Source of the DNA: Xanthobacter oligotrophicus
GTDB lineage: Bacteria; Pseudomonadota; Alphaproteobacteria; Rhizobiales; Xanthobacteraceae
Assembly (NCBI RefSeq): GCF_008364685.1
Contig: NZ_VTTL01000004.1
Span: 1-64,000, forward strand
Direction: 5' to 3'
Length of the DNA: 64,000 nucleotides
Below are positions 24,752 to 32,602 of the stretch, piece by piece. Below the pieces are notes generated by a model. The model searched no databases and had not been told where the DNA came from. It saw nothing but the letters and a program-made list of their open reading frames with translations. How positions within the stretch are numbered: position 1 is the first letter of the stretch; each line of letters begins with the position of its first letter. The position numbers were made by a program, and so were the translations under genes.

Positions 24752-26371
24752 CTAGCGGCTGTAGCGGCGCCCGATCAGGATCGAGACCGTCCCCACGGCC
24801 GCGCCCGCATGGCGCAGGTCGATGGTGGCGAGGGGCTCCAGCCGGGTGAAATGGCTTCGGATCTGCGCCAGATCCTCGGGTCGCGCCGGTGCCGGCACCA
24901 CGATGATGGCATCGTCTCCCACATGGTCCTCTTCCACGTGAGTGACGCGGAAGCCGCGGCAGTCGTCGCCGATGCAGGCGATGGGCCAGCCGTCCCCCAG
25001 CGCGTAGCCGACCTTGCCGCCCTCGTGCCAGATGCGCGACACCACGAACGGCGTGCGTTCCAGGGTCAGGCCCTGCTGCTGGAAGGCGCTCGCAAGGTCG
25101 CTCCAGGTGGCAAGCTCCCGCAGCGGATCGCGGGGCGTGCCCGGGCCATAGGCGGCCAGCGTCGGCACTTGCGCCAGCACCATCACGGCCACCATCACCG
25201 TGGCCACGAAAATGGCCGAGCCGAAAGCCCAGCGCCGTGTCGCCGGATGGCGCGGCCAGCGCTGCGCCATCAAGTGCCCGAGCAGGGGGAAGAGCATCAG
25301 GTAGCCGGGCGCTGCCCAGTGGAAGAAGGGCTTCGCCGGCGACCACGCCGCCACCAGCGGGAACAGCAGCATCGGGCCGCAGCCAATGCACACCAGCAGC
25401 CAGGAGCGCGCCGCGCGGCGCGACGGCCCACGCGGTGAACGTAGATGGGCGCGCACCGCCCGCACGGCAGCGGCCACCAGCCCGACCCAGATCCACGGCG
25501 TGAGGAACAGGGCGATGCCGCCGATCACCACCAGCGGCATCACCGGCTGGAACCGCGCCGCCGCCGCCCGGCTGGCCTGGAAGCTGAGCGAGATGAAGTC
25601 GTTCTGGATGTTCCAGATCACCACCGGCGATACCACCGCCAGCGCCACCAGCGCACCCGCATAGGGCCACGCCCGGCCGAGCCAGAAGCGGTGGCGCGGG
25701 CTGGTGAGCAGGAACAGGACCGTGCCGGCGAAGAAGAACACGCCATGATACTTGGACAGCATGGCAAGGCCGCCGAGCAGCCCCGCCAGCAGCCAGCCCG
25801 CCGGATGGGCATCGGGCTCGAACAGCACCCGCGCCAGCACCAGCGTGGCGGCGAGCAGGAAGGCGATCAGCGGCCCATCCGGCAGCACCCAGCTGGCGCT
25901 GGTGACGCCCAATACCGGCGCGCACGCCATCATCAGCGCCGCCAGCACCCCCGCCCACGGATCGAACAGGCGGGTGGTGAGCCGGTACATCAGGAAAGTC
26001 GAGAGCGCCGAGAAGACGAGGAACGGCGCACGCACCACCGCCGGCGCCTCGGATCCCATGAGCCACGCCGAGAGGCGTGCCAGCCACCACGCCATGGGCG
26101 GGTGGTCGAAATAGCTCATGGCCACGGCGCGGCTGGTGACCACGGTGTAGGATTCGTCGTTGCCGAGGCCCGTGGCGGCTGCGAACGCGATCCGCAGAAC
26201 CGTCGCGCCCACAAGGATCGCCAGCAGGGCGATCGCGGGCGAGATGCGGCGCGGCAGCGCCTTGGCAAGGCCGGTTGTGGAAGCCGGGCAGGGGGTGTCC
26301 AGGGAAGCGTCCAAAGTCGGGTTCAGGGCTGCCCCCGCAACCGGCGTCGCCGCCGGCACCGCATGCGTCAT
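24752..26371 (-). CDS. GT39-family (ArnT-like) membrane glycosyltransferase
   Basis: A 539-residue multi-spanning protein of the PMT_2/ArnT type, using polyprenyl-phosphate sugars on the periplasmic side. The first loop holds the catalytic acidic motif GLGNDESYTVVTSRAVAMSY (about 68-88), followed by FDHPPMAWW and many hydrophobic segments. The C-terminal part is a soluble periplasmic domain. Start 26371 overlaps the stop of the GT2-GtrA gene as ATGA. A GT2 making a polyprenyl-P-sugar and a GT39 using it is a common pair for lipid or surface-glycan modification. The acceptor is unknown. Confidence 0.86.
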   Translation of the reverse strand: MTHAVPAATPVAGAALNPTLDASLDTPCPASTTGLAKALPRRISPAIALLAILVGATVLRIAFAAATGLGNDESYTVVTSRAVAMSYFDHPPMAWWLARLSAWLMGSEAPAVVRAPFLVFSALSTFLMYRLTTRLFDPWAGVLAALMMACAPVLGVTSASWVLPDGPLIAFLLAATLVLARVLFEPDAHPAGWLLAGLLGGLAMLSKYHGVFFFAGTVLFLLTSPRHRFWLGRAWPYAGALVALAVVSPVVIWNIQNDFISLSFQASRAAAARFQPVMPLVVIGGIALFLTPWIWVGLVAAAVRAVRAHLRSPRGPSRRAARSWLLVCIGCGPMLLFPLVAAWSPAKPFFHWAAPGYLMLFPLLGHLMAQRWPRHPATRRWAFGSAIFVATVMVAVMVLAQVPTLAAYGPGTPRDPLRELATWSDLASAFQQQGLTLERTPFVVSRIWHEGGKVGYALGDGWPIACIGDDCRGFRVTHVEEDHVGDDAIIVVPAPARPEDLAQIRSHFTRLEPLATIDLRHAGAAVGTVSILIGRRYSR

Positions 26372-27507
26372 TCGTCGGCTCCCCAGACCAGGGCGGTGCT
26401 CATGGCGTAGTTCCAGACCGCGCCGATCAGCGAGCCGGCGACGCCCGCCGCCCACCAGCGCGAGCCGCCCCAGAAGACCCAGCTCGCCACCCCCACATTG
26501 GCCACCGCCCCGGCGCCGCAGATGGCGTAGAACTTGGCCAGCGCCGGCACGATGCGCCAGCCGTGGACCCGGCGGTCGCGATAGGTGAGGGCATTGTTGA
26601 GCGCGAAGTTCGAGGTCATGGCGCAAAGCGTGGCGATGGCCTGCGCGCCGGCGAAGGCGAGGCCGGCCGCAAGCGCGCCCTTCAGCACCGCGAGGTGGAG
26701 CAGCAGGCCCAGGCCCCCCACTGCGGAGAACCACAGGAAGCGGGGCGAGATGGTGGCGCCGATGCCCTTGCTGGCGAGCAGGGCGAGGAAATCCAGGATG
26801 GTCCGCCGGTCGAGCTTGCTCTCGCCCGCCTGCCGCGCCCCGAACGTGAACGGCACGTCCACGCACGCCAGCGGCTGGCCGCAGGTGGTCATGATGTCCA
26901 GCAGGATCTTGAAGCCGTGCCGCGACAGGTGCGGGGCGCGCGCCTCGACCGCCTCGCGGCGGATCATGAAGAAGCCGCTCATGGGGTCGGTGGTGGAGAC
27001 GCCGGGCAGCCATTTGGCCATGGTGGTGGCGGTGCGGCTCAGCCAGCCGCGCTGCCGGTCGAAGGCGTCGGCGTTGCCGCCTTCCATGTAGCGGCTCGCC
27101 ACCACCAGGTCGGCGCCGGCGCGGATGCGTTCCAGCATGGTCCGCAGTGCGGAGGCATCATGCTGCAGATCGGCGTCGATCACGGCGACCACGGGCGCCT
27201 GGGCGGCCAGCATGCCCTCGATGCAGGCGCCGGCAAGACCGCGCCGTCCCACGCGGCGGATGCAGCGGGCGCGCCCATCGCGCGCTCCGATGGCGCGGAC
27301 GGTCTCGGCCGTGCCATCGGGGGAATCGTCGTCCACGAAGATGGCTTCCCAGGCGACAGTCTCCAATGCCGCCTCAAGCTGGCCGAACAGGGCCTCGACA
27401 TTGTCGCGCTCGTTGAAGGTGGGGACGATGACCGAGAGTTCCGGCACGGCCGGAGGCACTGCAATGACACCCATGCCGGCCTGCGGGGGAGAAACGTATG
27501 GGTTCAT
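26368..27507 (-). CDS. GT2 polyprenyl-phosphate glycosyltransferase with C-terminal GtrA domain
   Basis: A 379-residue two-domain protein. Residues about 20-250 are a DPM1-like GT-A transferase with LSVIVPTFNERDNVEALF, VDDDSPDGTAETV and the DxD motif in VIDADLQHD. Residues about 260-379 form a GtrA domain with several membrane segments (AICGAGAVANVGVASWVFWG). It likely loads sugar on polyprenyl phosphate and flips it to the periplasm for the downstream ArnT-like enzyme. The start at 27507 overlaps the stop of a 36-codon ORF (ATGA). An upstream extension of the same frame to 27771 lacks family similarity. Confidence 0.88.
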   Translation of the reverse strand: MNPYVSPPQAGMGVIAVPPAVPELSVIVPTFNERDNVEALFGQLEAALETVAWEAIFVDDDSPDGTAETVRAIGARDGRARCIRRVGRRGLAGACIEGMLAAQAPVVAVIDADLQHDASALRTMLERIRAGADLVVASRYMEGGNADAFDRQRGWLSRTATTMAKWLPGVSTTDPMSGFFMIRREAVEARAPHLSRHGFKILLDIMTTCGQPLACVDVPFTFGARQAGESKLDRRTILDFLALLASKGIGATISPRFLWFSAVGGLGLLLHLAVLKGALAAGLAFAGAQAIATLCAMTSNFALNNALTYRDRRVHGWRIVPALAKFYAICGAGAVANVGVASWVFWGGSRWWAAGVAGSLIGAVWNYAMSTALVWGADE

Positions 27508-27614
27508 GGCAGTGCCCCGGCCGTGCCGAAGGACTGGCGGGGCGCATGGACCACGGGCGCGGTGCCGATGCGGTCGTCGTTCACTTCGATGGCGTTGTTT
27601 TTCTTGTACATCAT
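27504..27614 (-). CDS. candidate 36-residue leader ORF overlapping the GT2 gene
   Basis: A short ORF beginning ATG ATG TAC AAG (27614) encodes 36 residues, starting MMYKKNNAIEVNDDRIGTAP and ending FGTAGALP. Its TGA stop overlaps the GT2 ATG as ATGA (27504-27507), the same arrangement as between GT2 and GT39. It is hydrophilic with a basic start, lacks a signal or membrane segment, and has no strong Shine-Dalgarno. It could be a small regulatory or accessory protein, a translational coupler, or a chance frame. I do not recognise a family. Confidence 0.45.
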   Translation of the reverse strand: MMYKKNNAIEVNDDRIGTAPVVHAPRQSFGTAGALP

Positions 27615-28296
27615 CCGCGCTGTCTGGAGCATTTGCCGGGAGAAATGGAAGTGTGCGACGGGTGTGGACGGTAATTTTCAGCAACTTTCGACGCGTATTC
27701 CGGTATGCTGGTACATGACATCTGCGATGGTGCAGCCTGCCCCGACACTCAGTCCCGGTTTCACTCGCCATCCCAGGCCATGGGCGAACCTGGTGGTTCG
27801 ACCTGCTCGCGACAGATGGATTCCATCTGGCGCTGTCGAACCACTAGGCAGCCAAGCTTACAGGCACCTTACAAGGCGTGGCTGGATCGAGGGCCGGCGC
27901 GGTCGATTCTCTTGCCGATCCGGCGTGGTGATGCGGAATACTGTTCTGTCTGTGATGCAGCGTGCGCAATACAAAAAGACCTGCTGCGAGCGGGTGTTGA
28001 AGACGGCTCCCCGCAAGGGCGTATCGATAAAAAGGCGTGGCAACAAGGGGCCGCCCCGTAGGGGCATGGTGCGACGATCACGCAGGCTATGGCGCCAAGG
28101 CTAGGGCTTCTCTTCCGAAACGATGCAGAAGAGCGCTCAGACAGTGCAGTGCAGCAGGCGGCTCGCCCTCCTTTACCGCAGTGCGGGAAGAATATATTAC
28201 CCCCCGACCAAGGAAGAGGGTGTCGTCCGCCGGGTTTTCTGCTTTACTCCCGCTCCAACAAATGCTCCCGGAACGACGGGGCGCGGGAGGGATATT
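27615..28296. other. 682-base intergenic region with nested inverted repeats
   Basis: This long gap separates the leftward glycosyltransferase genes from a rightward small membrane protein. Parts are less GC-rich than the surroundings (for example around 27600-27715, 27925-28035 and 28190-28300). No frame in it resembles a known family. Its clearest structure is the nested inverted repeat at 27791-27846. AAGAATATATTACC around 28189-28202 is AT-rich enough to contain a promoter for the small protein at 28297. Confidence 0.5.
27791..27846. repeat. nested hairpin (structured RNA or dispersed element candidate)
   Basis: Outer arms GTGGTTCGAC (27793-27802) and GTCGAACCAC (27835-27844) are perfectly complementary. 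Inside them CAGATGGA (27813-27820) and TCCATCTG (27822-27829) form a second, nearly loopless palindrome. Together they give a two-tier stem about 56 nt long on either strand. It could be a small RNA, a leader element or a decayed mobile-element end. Confidence 0.6.
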
Positions 28297-28554
28297 GTGA
28301 CATTCGAAACCAACGGTCGTCCACGCCGGCCCATTGGACGTGTTGCGGCGAGGAGCATCGCCGCAGGTGATGATACGGCGCGTCAGAGCGCTGCGGTTCT
28401 CGTCGTTGCCTTTTCGTGCGCGGCCTCCGGCCTCCTCATGGGCCTTTGCCTTGCTGCTGCACACTGGCCGGCGCTGGCGTTCGTGTTCGGGGCCGTGCTC
28501 GCGGGCACCGGCGCCTGGTTCGCCAAGGATCTCGTCGCCCAGATCAAGGGCTGA
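28297..28554 (+). CDS. small hypothetical membrane protein
   Basis: An 85-residue protein starting at GTG 28297 with GGGAGG (28285-28290) at 6-base spacing. It begins VTFETNGRPRRPIGRVAARS (Val read as Met), then has two hydrophobic stretches around SAAVLVVAFSCAASGLLMGL and PALAFVFGAVLAGTGAWFA, ending DLVAQIKG. Two membrane helices in a hairpin are likely. No family is recognised. It stands alone, followed by a bidirectional terminator shared with fae. Confidence 0.65.
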   Translation: MTFETNGRPRRPIGRVAARSIAAGDDTARQSAAVLVVAFSCAASGLLMGLCLAAAHWPALAFVFGAVLAGTGAWFAKDLVAQIKG

Positions 28555-28569
28555 CGGCGGGTATTCCAG

Positions 28570-28610
28570 GATGGCGTCCGGCCGGCGGGCCGGGCGCCAT
28601 CTTTCGTTTG
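28570..28610. terminator. bidirectional terminator between small protein and fae
   Basis: GATGGCGTCCGGCC (28570-28583) and GGCCGGGCGCCATC (28588-28601) pair over 14 positions with one T-G wobble and a GGCG loop, followed by TTTCGTTT. It lies between the convergent small membrane protein and fae genes. Confidence 0.8.
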
Positions 28611-28634
28611 GGCGGTCGGTCGGCCGCGTGCCCG

Positions 28635-29144
28635 TCAGTCGGCGGCGAAGGGGTGGCGTGCGCTCGCGCTCTGCGCCAGCACGTCCGCCGGACGGGGCGT
28701 GCCGCTCACCGCCCGCATGATGGCAAGGCGGGTGGCCTCGTGGTTGAAGGCCTGGATCTTCGCATTGTCGCTCGCATCCCAGTGGATGAAGACGCCGACG
28801 CAGATGAAGACATCGTCGGCTTCCTCCACCGGAATGATGCCCTCGGCCACGCAGTCGGTGACCGCCTTGGCCACCGCATATTGCGCCGGGCCGAACATCT
28901 GCACCGCCTGGCGGGCGTCCTTGATGGTCACCTTGTTGAACAGCACGGTGGCGGGCTTGGCCAGAAGGTTGGGTTCCACCACTGCGAGCAGGGTGGTGAA
29001 GCCGTCCTTGTTGTTGGTCAGGGCGGTCACGAACGCGGTCTCGGCGGAGGAGCCGCGCGGGCCCATGATGAGGTCGATATGGGCCACCTCGTTGCCCTCG
29101 CCCACCAGGGCCTCGCCCACCATCAGGCGATCGATCTTCGGCAT
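28635..29144 (-). CDS. fae: formaldehyde-activating enzyme
   Basis: A 169-residue Fae, which condenses formaldehyde with tetrahydromethanopterin to methylene-H4MPT in methylotrophs. The sequence closely follows the Methylobacterium enzyme: [20 protein letters not shown] with the catalytic histidine (His22 here), [29 protein letters not shown] and the C-terminal [10 protein letters not shown]...[17 protein letters not shown] precedes ATG 29144; an in-frame start at 29165 would include the ribosome-binding site. No other H4MPT pathway gene is present, so fae is genomically orphaned here. Confidence 0.93.
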   Translation of the reverse strand: MPKIDRLMVGEALVGEGNEVAHIDLIMGPRGSSAETAFVTALTNNKDGFTTLLAVVEPNLLAKPATVLFNKVTIKDARQAVQMFGPAQYAVAKAVTDCVAEGIIPVEEADDVFICVGVFIHWDASDNAKIQAFNHEATRLAIMRAVSGTPRPADVLAQSASARHPFAAD

Positions 29145-29292
29145 GAAACCTCCAAAAATACGCAACGTGCTGAAAAGGGGCCGGCATGGCCGGGGCTATT
29201 TGCCTTTTCATGCAATAACCTGACCGCTCCCGGGCCAGCGTTTGTCGCCCGTTCAGTGCCTGGATTGTTGCTTGGCGCGCGCCGGAACCGCC

Positions 29293-30528
29293 CTACAGCA
29301 CTTCGAACGGCAGGTTCCCGGTGGCGGCGGCGCCGCGGCCGTCGCGCACGGTGACGAACACGCGGTAACGGCCCGGCGGCAGGCCGGCGATGCGGACCCC
29401 GTCCGGATGGGGCTCGTGGATGGCCTCGGGAAAGCTCGGAGGCACCGGCTCGGGATCGCCGCCGACGCTGCGCACGGTGGTCTCGGCCATGACCTGCCAT
29501 TCCACCTTCAGGGAATCGCCGTCGGGATCGGTGGCGGCGATGCGCACATGGGTGTCGCCGTCGGCGGCGAAGCGCGATGGCCCGGCGAAGGTGAGGGCGA
29601 GGATGCGCGGGGCATGGTTGGTTCCGCCCGGCGGCGTGCCGCCCCAGATGGCGGCCATCACTTCCACCGTCTCGGTCCATTCGCCGGTGGGCAGCAGCAG
29701 GGAATACCAGGTGGGGGTGATCTCCTGCTTGTGGCCCCACAGGAAGGGTATGGCCCCAACCCCCGCCTGCTTGGCCGTGAGCAGGTAGCGCCGCACGCGA
29801 TCGGCCTTCTGCGAGGAGGTGGGCTCCAACGGCGCGCCCCACGGCGCGGTGGGGGCGTCCCAGTGGCCCTGCGCGCCCATCTCGGTGAGCATCACCGGCC
29901 CGGTCCAGCCCTGCGCCCGCGCGCGCTTGGCCGAGGTGAGCAGGCCGTCGCCATAGCCGTTGATGCCGATGACGTCGATGCTGGGCGCGTGGCGCTTGAT
30001 GAGCGCCGCTTTGTCCTGTCCCACCTCGGCGAGGGCCGCCATGGTGGGGTGCTGGCCGTCCAGGGTCTTGGCGAGCTTGGCCGCCTCCTCGATGGCGGGC
30101 CACACCGCCATGGCCTCCTCGGGGGAGAGATCCACCTCCACCTCGTTGCCGATGCCCCACATGAGCAGCGCCGGATGGGTGCGATAGCGCTCCACCATGT
30201 GGCGCAGCGTCTCCAGCTGCTGGGTCACGGCGGTGCGGTTGGCATAGTCGAAGCCGAGGCGCGGATGGCCGAGCCAGAAGCCGACGATCACCTTCAGCCC
30301 GGCGCGCTGGGCGGCATCGAGGATTTCCCCCGGTTCCTGCCCGTAGGTGCGCACCACGGTGGCGCCGAGGGCCTTCAGATCGCTGAAGCGGGCCTCGCCG
30401 CTGGCGCCGTTGGGAATGAAGGGCTTGCCGTCCACGACGATCTCGGCGCCGCGCACGCTCACCTGCGCGGCATGGAGGGAGGACGACATCAGGAACGCGC
30501 TGAGCGCGAGGAGGAGGGCACGACGCAC
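29293..30528 (-). CDS. exported TIM-barrel glycoside hydrolase-like protein
   Basis: A 411-residue protein from a GTG at 30528. A signal peptide is visible (RRALLLALSAFLMSSSLHA). Residues about 25-300 form a GH2/GH5-type barrel: the family-typical EIVVDGKPFIPNGASGEARF opening, acid/base Glu in MWGIGNEVEVDL (about 127) and nucleophile Glu in GPVMLTEMGAQG (about 213). Residues about 305-411 look like an Ig/cadherin-like beta domain (DGDTHVRIAATDPDGDSL). It probably acts on a periplasmic or surface glycan. Polysaccharide specificity is unknown. It stands alone, divergent from a phosphoesterase gene; the GTG lacks a strong ribosome-binding site. Confidence 0.75.
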   Translation of the reverse strand: MRRALLLALSAFLMSSSLHAAQVSVRGAEIVVDGKPFIPNGASGEARFSDLKALGATVVRTYGQEPGEILDAAQRAGLKVIVGFWLGHPRLGFDYANRTAVTQQLETLRHMVERYRTHPALLMWGIGNEVEVDLSPEEAMAVWPAIEEAAKLAKTLDGQHPTMAALAEVGQDKAALIKRHAPSIDVIGINGYGDGLLTSAKRARAQGWTGPVMLTEMGAQGHWDAPTAPWGAPLEPTSSQKADRVRRYLLTAKQAGVGAIPFLWGHKQEITPTWYSLLLPTGEWTETVEVMAAIWGGTPPGGTNHAPRILALTFAGPSRFAADGDTHVRIAATDPDGDSLKVEWQVMAETTVRSVGGDPEPVPPSFPEAIHEPHPDGVRIAGLPPGRYRVFVTVRDGRGAAATGNLPFEVL

Positions 30529-30733
30529 GGGAACCAGACTCGCATTGAAAACCTTGGCAGCTGCACTGCACCATGAAGGGTGCAGGACCGTGGCGGCAAC
30601 ATCAACTTATTGTCGGCGCTCCCGCGCCGGCCCCCTCCTTCCCCGAAAGTGAGGGCCGCGGCGGCAGGCGGGTGAACCGGGCGGGCGATCTGCTATAAGG
30701 CCGGCGTTCGCGGCAGAAGCTGAGGTTTTCCGC

Positions 30734-31654
30734 ATGTACGTGCTGGCCCATCTCTCCGATCCCCACCTCGGCCCCATCCCCGAGGCGCGGATCTCCGAGC
30801 TTCTGGGCAAGCGCTTCTTCGGCATGATGAACTGGATCGGCGCGCGGCGGCGCAATTTCGGCGCTTCCACCCTGGCGCCGCTCATCACCGACATGCTGGC
30901 CCAGGCGCCGGACCATATCTGCGTCACCGGTGACCTGGTGAACGTGAGCCTGCCGGCGGAATTCGATACCGGCGCCACCTTCCTCGCCTCCCTCGGCGCG
31001 CCGGACAAGGTGAGCGTGGTGCCCGGCAACCACGACGCCTATGTGCGCTCGGCCATGCACTATCACCTGGAGCATTGGGCGCCGTTCCTCGCCGGCGACG
31101 ACACCCACCCCCACACCCCGGTGGACGTGGAGGCCTTTCCCTATGTGCGCCGGCGCGGGCCGGTGGCGGTGGTGGGCGTCTCCACCGCCGTGCCCACCGC
31201 CGTGTTCCTCGCCAGCGGCGAGATGGGCCGCGCGCAGCGGGCGCGGCTGAAGGCCCTGCTGGAGCGGCTGAAGGCGGAGGGCCTGTTCCGGGTGGTGATG
31301 ATCCACCATCCGCCGGTGGGCGAGCGGCCGTTCCACCGCGACCTGCGCGACGCCGCCAAGGTGCGCGCGGTGCTGGCGGAGGCGGGGGCGGAACTGGTGC
31401 TGCACGGCCACGACCATCGCGCCTCCCTCGGCCAGATCACGACCGATGCCGGGCCGATCCCGGTGGTGGGCGTGCCTTCCGCCTCGGCCGGGCCCGCATC
31501 GGAGCGCGGCCCCGGCGGCTATTGCCTCTACCGCATCTCCGGTGCCCCCGGCGCGTGGCGCTGCGACATGGAGCGGCGCGGCTACGCTAAGGACGTTGCG
31601 AGCGTCCAGTCTCTGACGCGTCAGGTGCTCGTCGGGGAGAGGCAGGCGTCTTAA
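30734..31654 (+). CDS. metallophosphoesterase (CpdA/Icc-like)
   Basis: A 306-residue calcineurin-like phosphoesterase. The five metal motifs are seen in order: LSDPHLG (residues 8-14), VTGDLVN (about 58), PGNHDAY (about 97), MIHHPPVG (about 192) and HGHDHRA (about 225). This arrangement resembles the cAMP phosphodiesterase CpdA and related class III phosphodiesterases, but the specific substrate is unproven. It is monocistronic; a weak GAGG lies 11 bases upstream of ATG 30734. Confidence 0.88.
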   Translation: MYVLAHLSDPHLGPIPEARISELLGKRFFGMMNWIGARRRNFGASTLAPLITDMLAQAPDHICVTGDLVNVSLPAEFDTGATFLASLGAPDKVSVVPGNHDAYVRSAMHYHLEHWAPFLAGDDTHPHTPVDVEAFPYVRRRGPVAVVGVSTAVPTAVFLASGEMGRAQRARLKALLERLKAEGLFRVVMIHHPPVGERPFHRDLRDAAKVRAVLAEAGAELVLHGHDHRASLGQITTDAGPIPVVGVPSASAGPASERGPGGYCLYRISGAPGAWRCDMERRGYAKDVASVQSLTRQVLVGERQAS

Positions 31655-31809
31655 AAGTCATGGCGAAATCGTGCCGGTGAAACGGCGTGGATGTGACCGT
31701 GCAAGAGCCGGCGTAACGACTTGTAACTGAAGGCTGATTACAGAACTTTAAGTTGCCCGCGAGCGGCTGCGGACCGATGCTTCCTTCGCCCCTTGAAGGA
31801 GGACTGCAT

Positions 31810-32322
31810 ATGAAACGCGCCGTCATTGCCGCCACTGCCGCTGCGCTTATCGCCGGCTCGGCGGTGTCTTTCGCCGCCAATTCCAACGCCGGCCCCGACA
31901 CCGGCGGCCGCTGGCATCCCAGCGCCGAGGATCGCGCCATCCTTACCGACGCGCGCATCGTCGCCCTGAAGACCGCGCTCAAGCTGACCCCCGACCAGGA
32001 GAAGCTCTGGCCCGGCGTCGAGGCCACGCTGAAGCAGGTGTCGAAGGACCGCGCGGCCCGACGCGACGAAGCCCGCGCCGCCCGCCAAGCCGCCCGCGAA
32101 GCCAACACAGCGCCCGATCCCATCGCCCGCATGCGCGCCATGGCCACCCGCATGGACGCCAGCGCCACCGACCTGCGCAAGATCGCCGACGCCGCCGACC
32201 CGCTCTACAAGACCCTGGACGATGGCCAGAAGCAGCGCCTCAACCTGATGCTGCGCCAGCAGTTCCAGGGCGGCGGCCACGGTGGCCACGGCCCGCACGG
32301 CGATGGCCCGCGCCGGGGCTGA
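31810..32322 (+). CDS. Spy/CpxP-like periplasmic protein (LTxxQ motif)
   Basis: A 170-residue exported protein with a Sec signal (KRAVIAATAAALIAGSAVSF, cleaved near SFAAN). The mature part is charged and helical and has the LTPDQEKLWPGVEATL motif typical of LTxxQ/Spy-CpxP proteins, which act as envelope-stress chaperones or metal-responsive factors. The C-terminus is a His/Gly-rich tail (GGGHGGHGPHGDGPRRG), suggesting metal binding. AAGGAGG at 31796-31802 supports ATG 31810. Confidence 0.85.
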   Translation: MKRAVIAATAAALIAGSAVSFAANSNAGPDTGGRWHPSAEDRAILTDARIVALKTALKLTPDQEKLWPGVEATLKQVSKDRAARRDEARAARQAAREANTAPDPIARMRAMATRMDASATDLRKIADAADPLYKTLDDGQKQRLNLMLRQQFQGGGHGGHGPHGDGPRRG

Positions 32323-32371
32323 GTGCTGGCGCCCTGAGTCTCGCGAGTTGGCCTGGAAGTTCGCTACGATC

Positions 32372-32478
32372 GTCATGGCCGGGCTTGACCCGGCCATGAC
32401 GGCGGTAATTGCGGTTATGCCCTTTTGAAGTTCCAAACAGGCTCCGAGCGATGGCCGGTGGACCCTCCACCGGCCATC
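32372..32478. repeat. two adjacent 29-bp palindromes
   Basis: GTCATGGCCGGG and CCCGGCCATGAC (32372-32383, 32389-32400) enclose a 5-base loop; 49 bases on, GATGGCCGGTGG and CCACCGGCCATC (32450-32461, 32467-32478) enclose another 5-base loop. Both contain ATGGCCGG in each arm. They resemble REP-like palindromes of Rhizobiales and lie in the 280-base gap after the Spy-like gene, where they may also end its transcript. No gene is seen in the gap. Confidence 0.75.
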
Positions 32479-32602
32479 GCCGGTCGGCCTTCCATGAGCA
32501 TCCTTCATGGATCGGTTGATCAATATTGATTTTCAATAGGGCCGGCAAATCCGTAGACTGGCTGTGAAAGGTGCCCCCCGGCGCCGCACAGCGAGTTTTT
32601 CC

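Noticed and set aside
27791-27846. tRNA gene, because of a GGTTCGA stretch
   Set aside because: No acceptor stem, anticodon arm or CCA context; the sequence is a nested palindrome instead.
31660-31809. Promoter or operator upstream of the Spy-like gene
   Set aside because: The region is AT-richer than average but has no clear -35/-10 pair, EcfG motif or palindrome.
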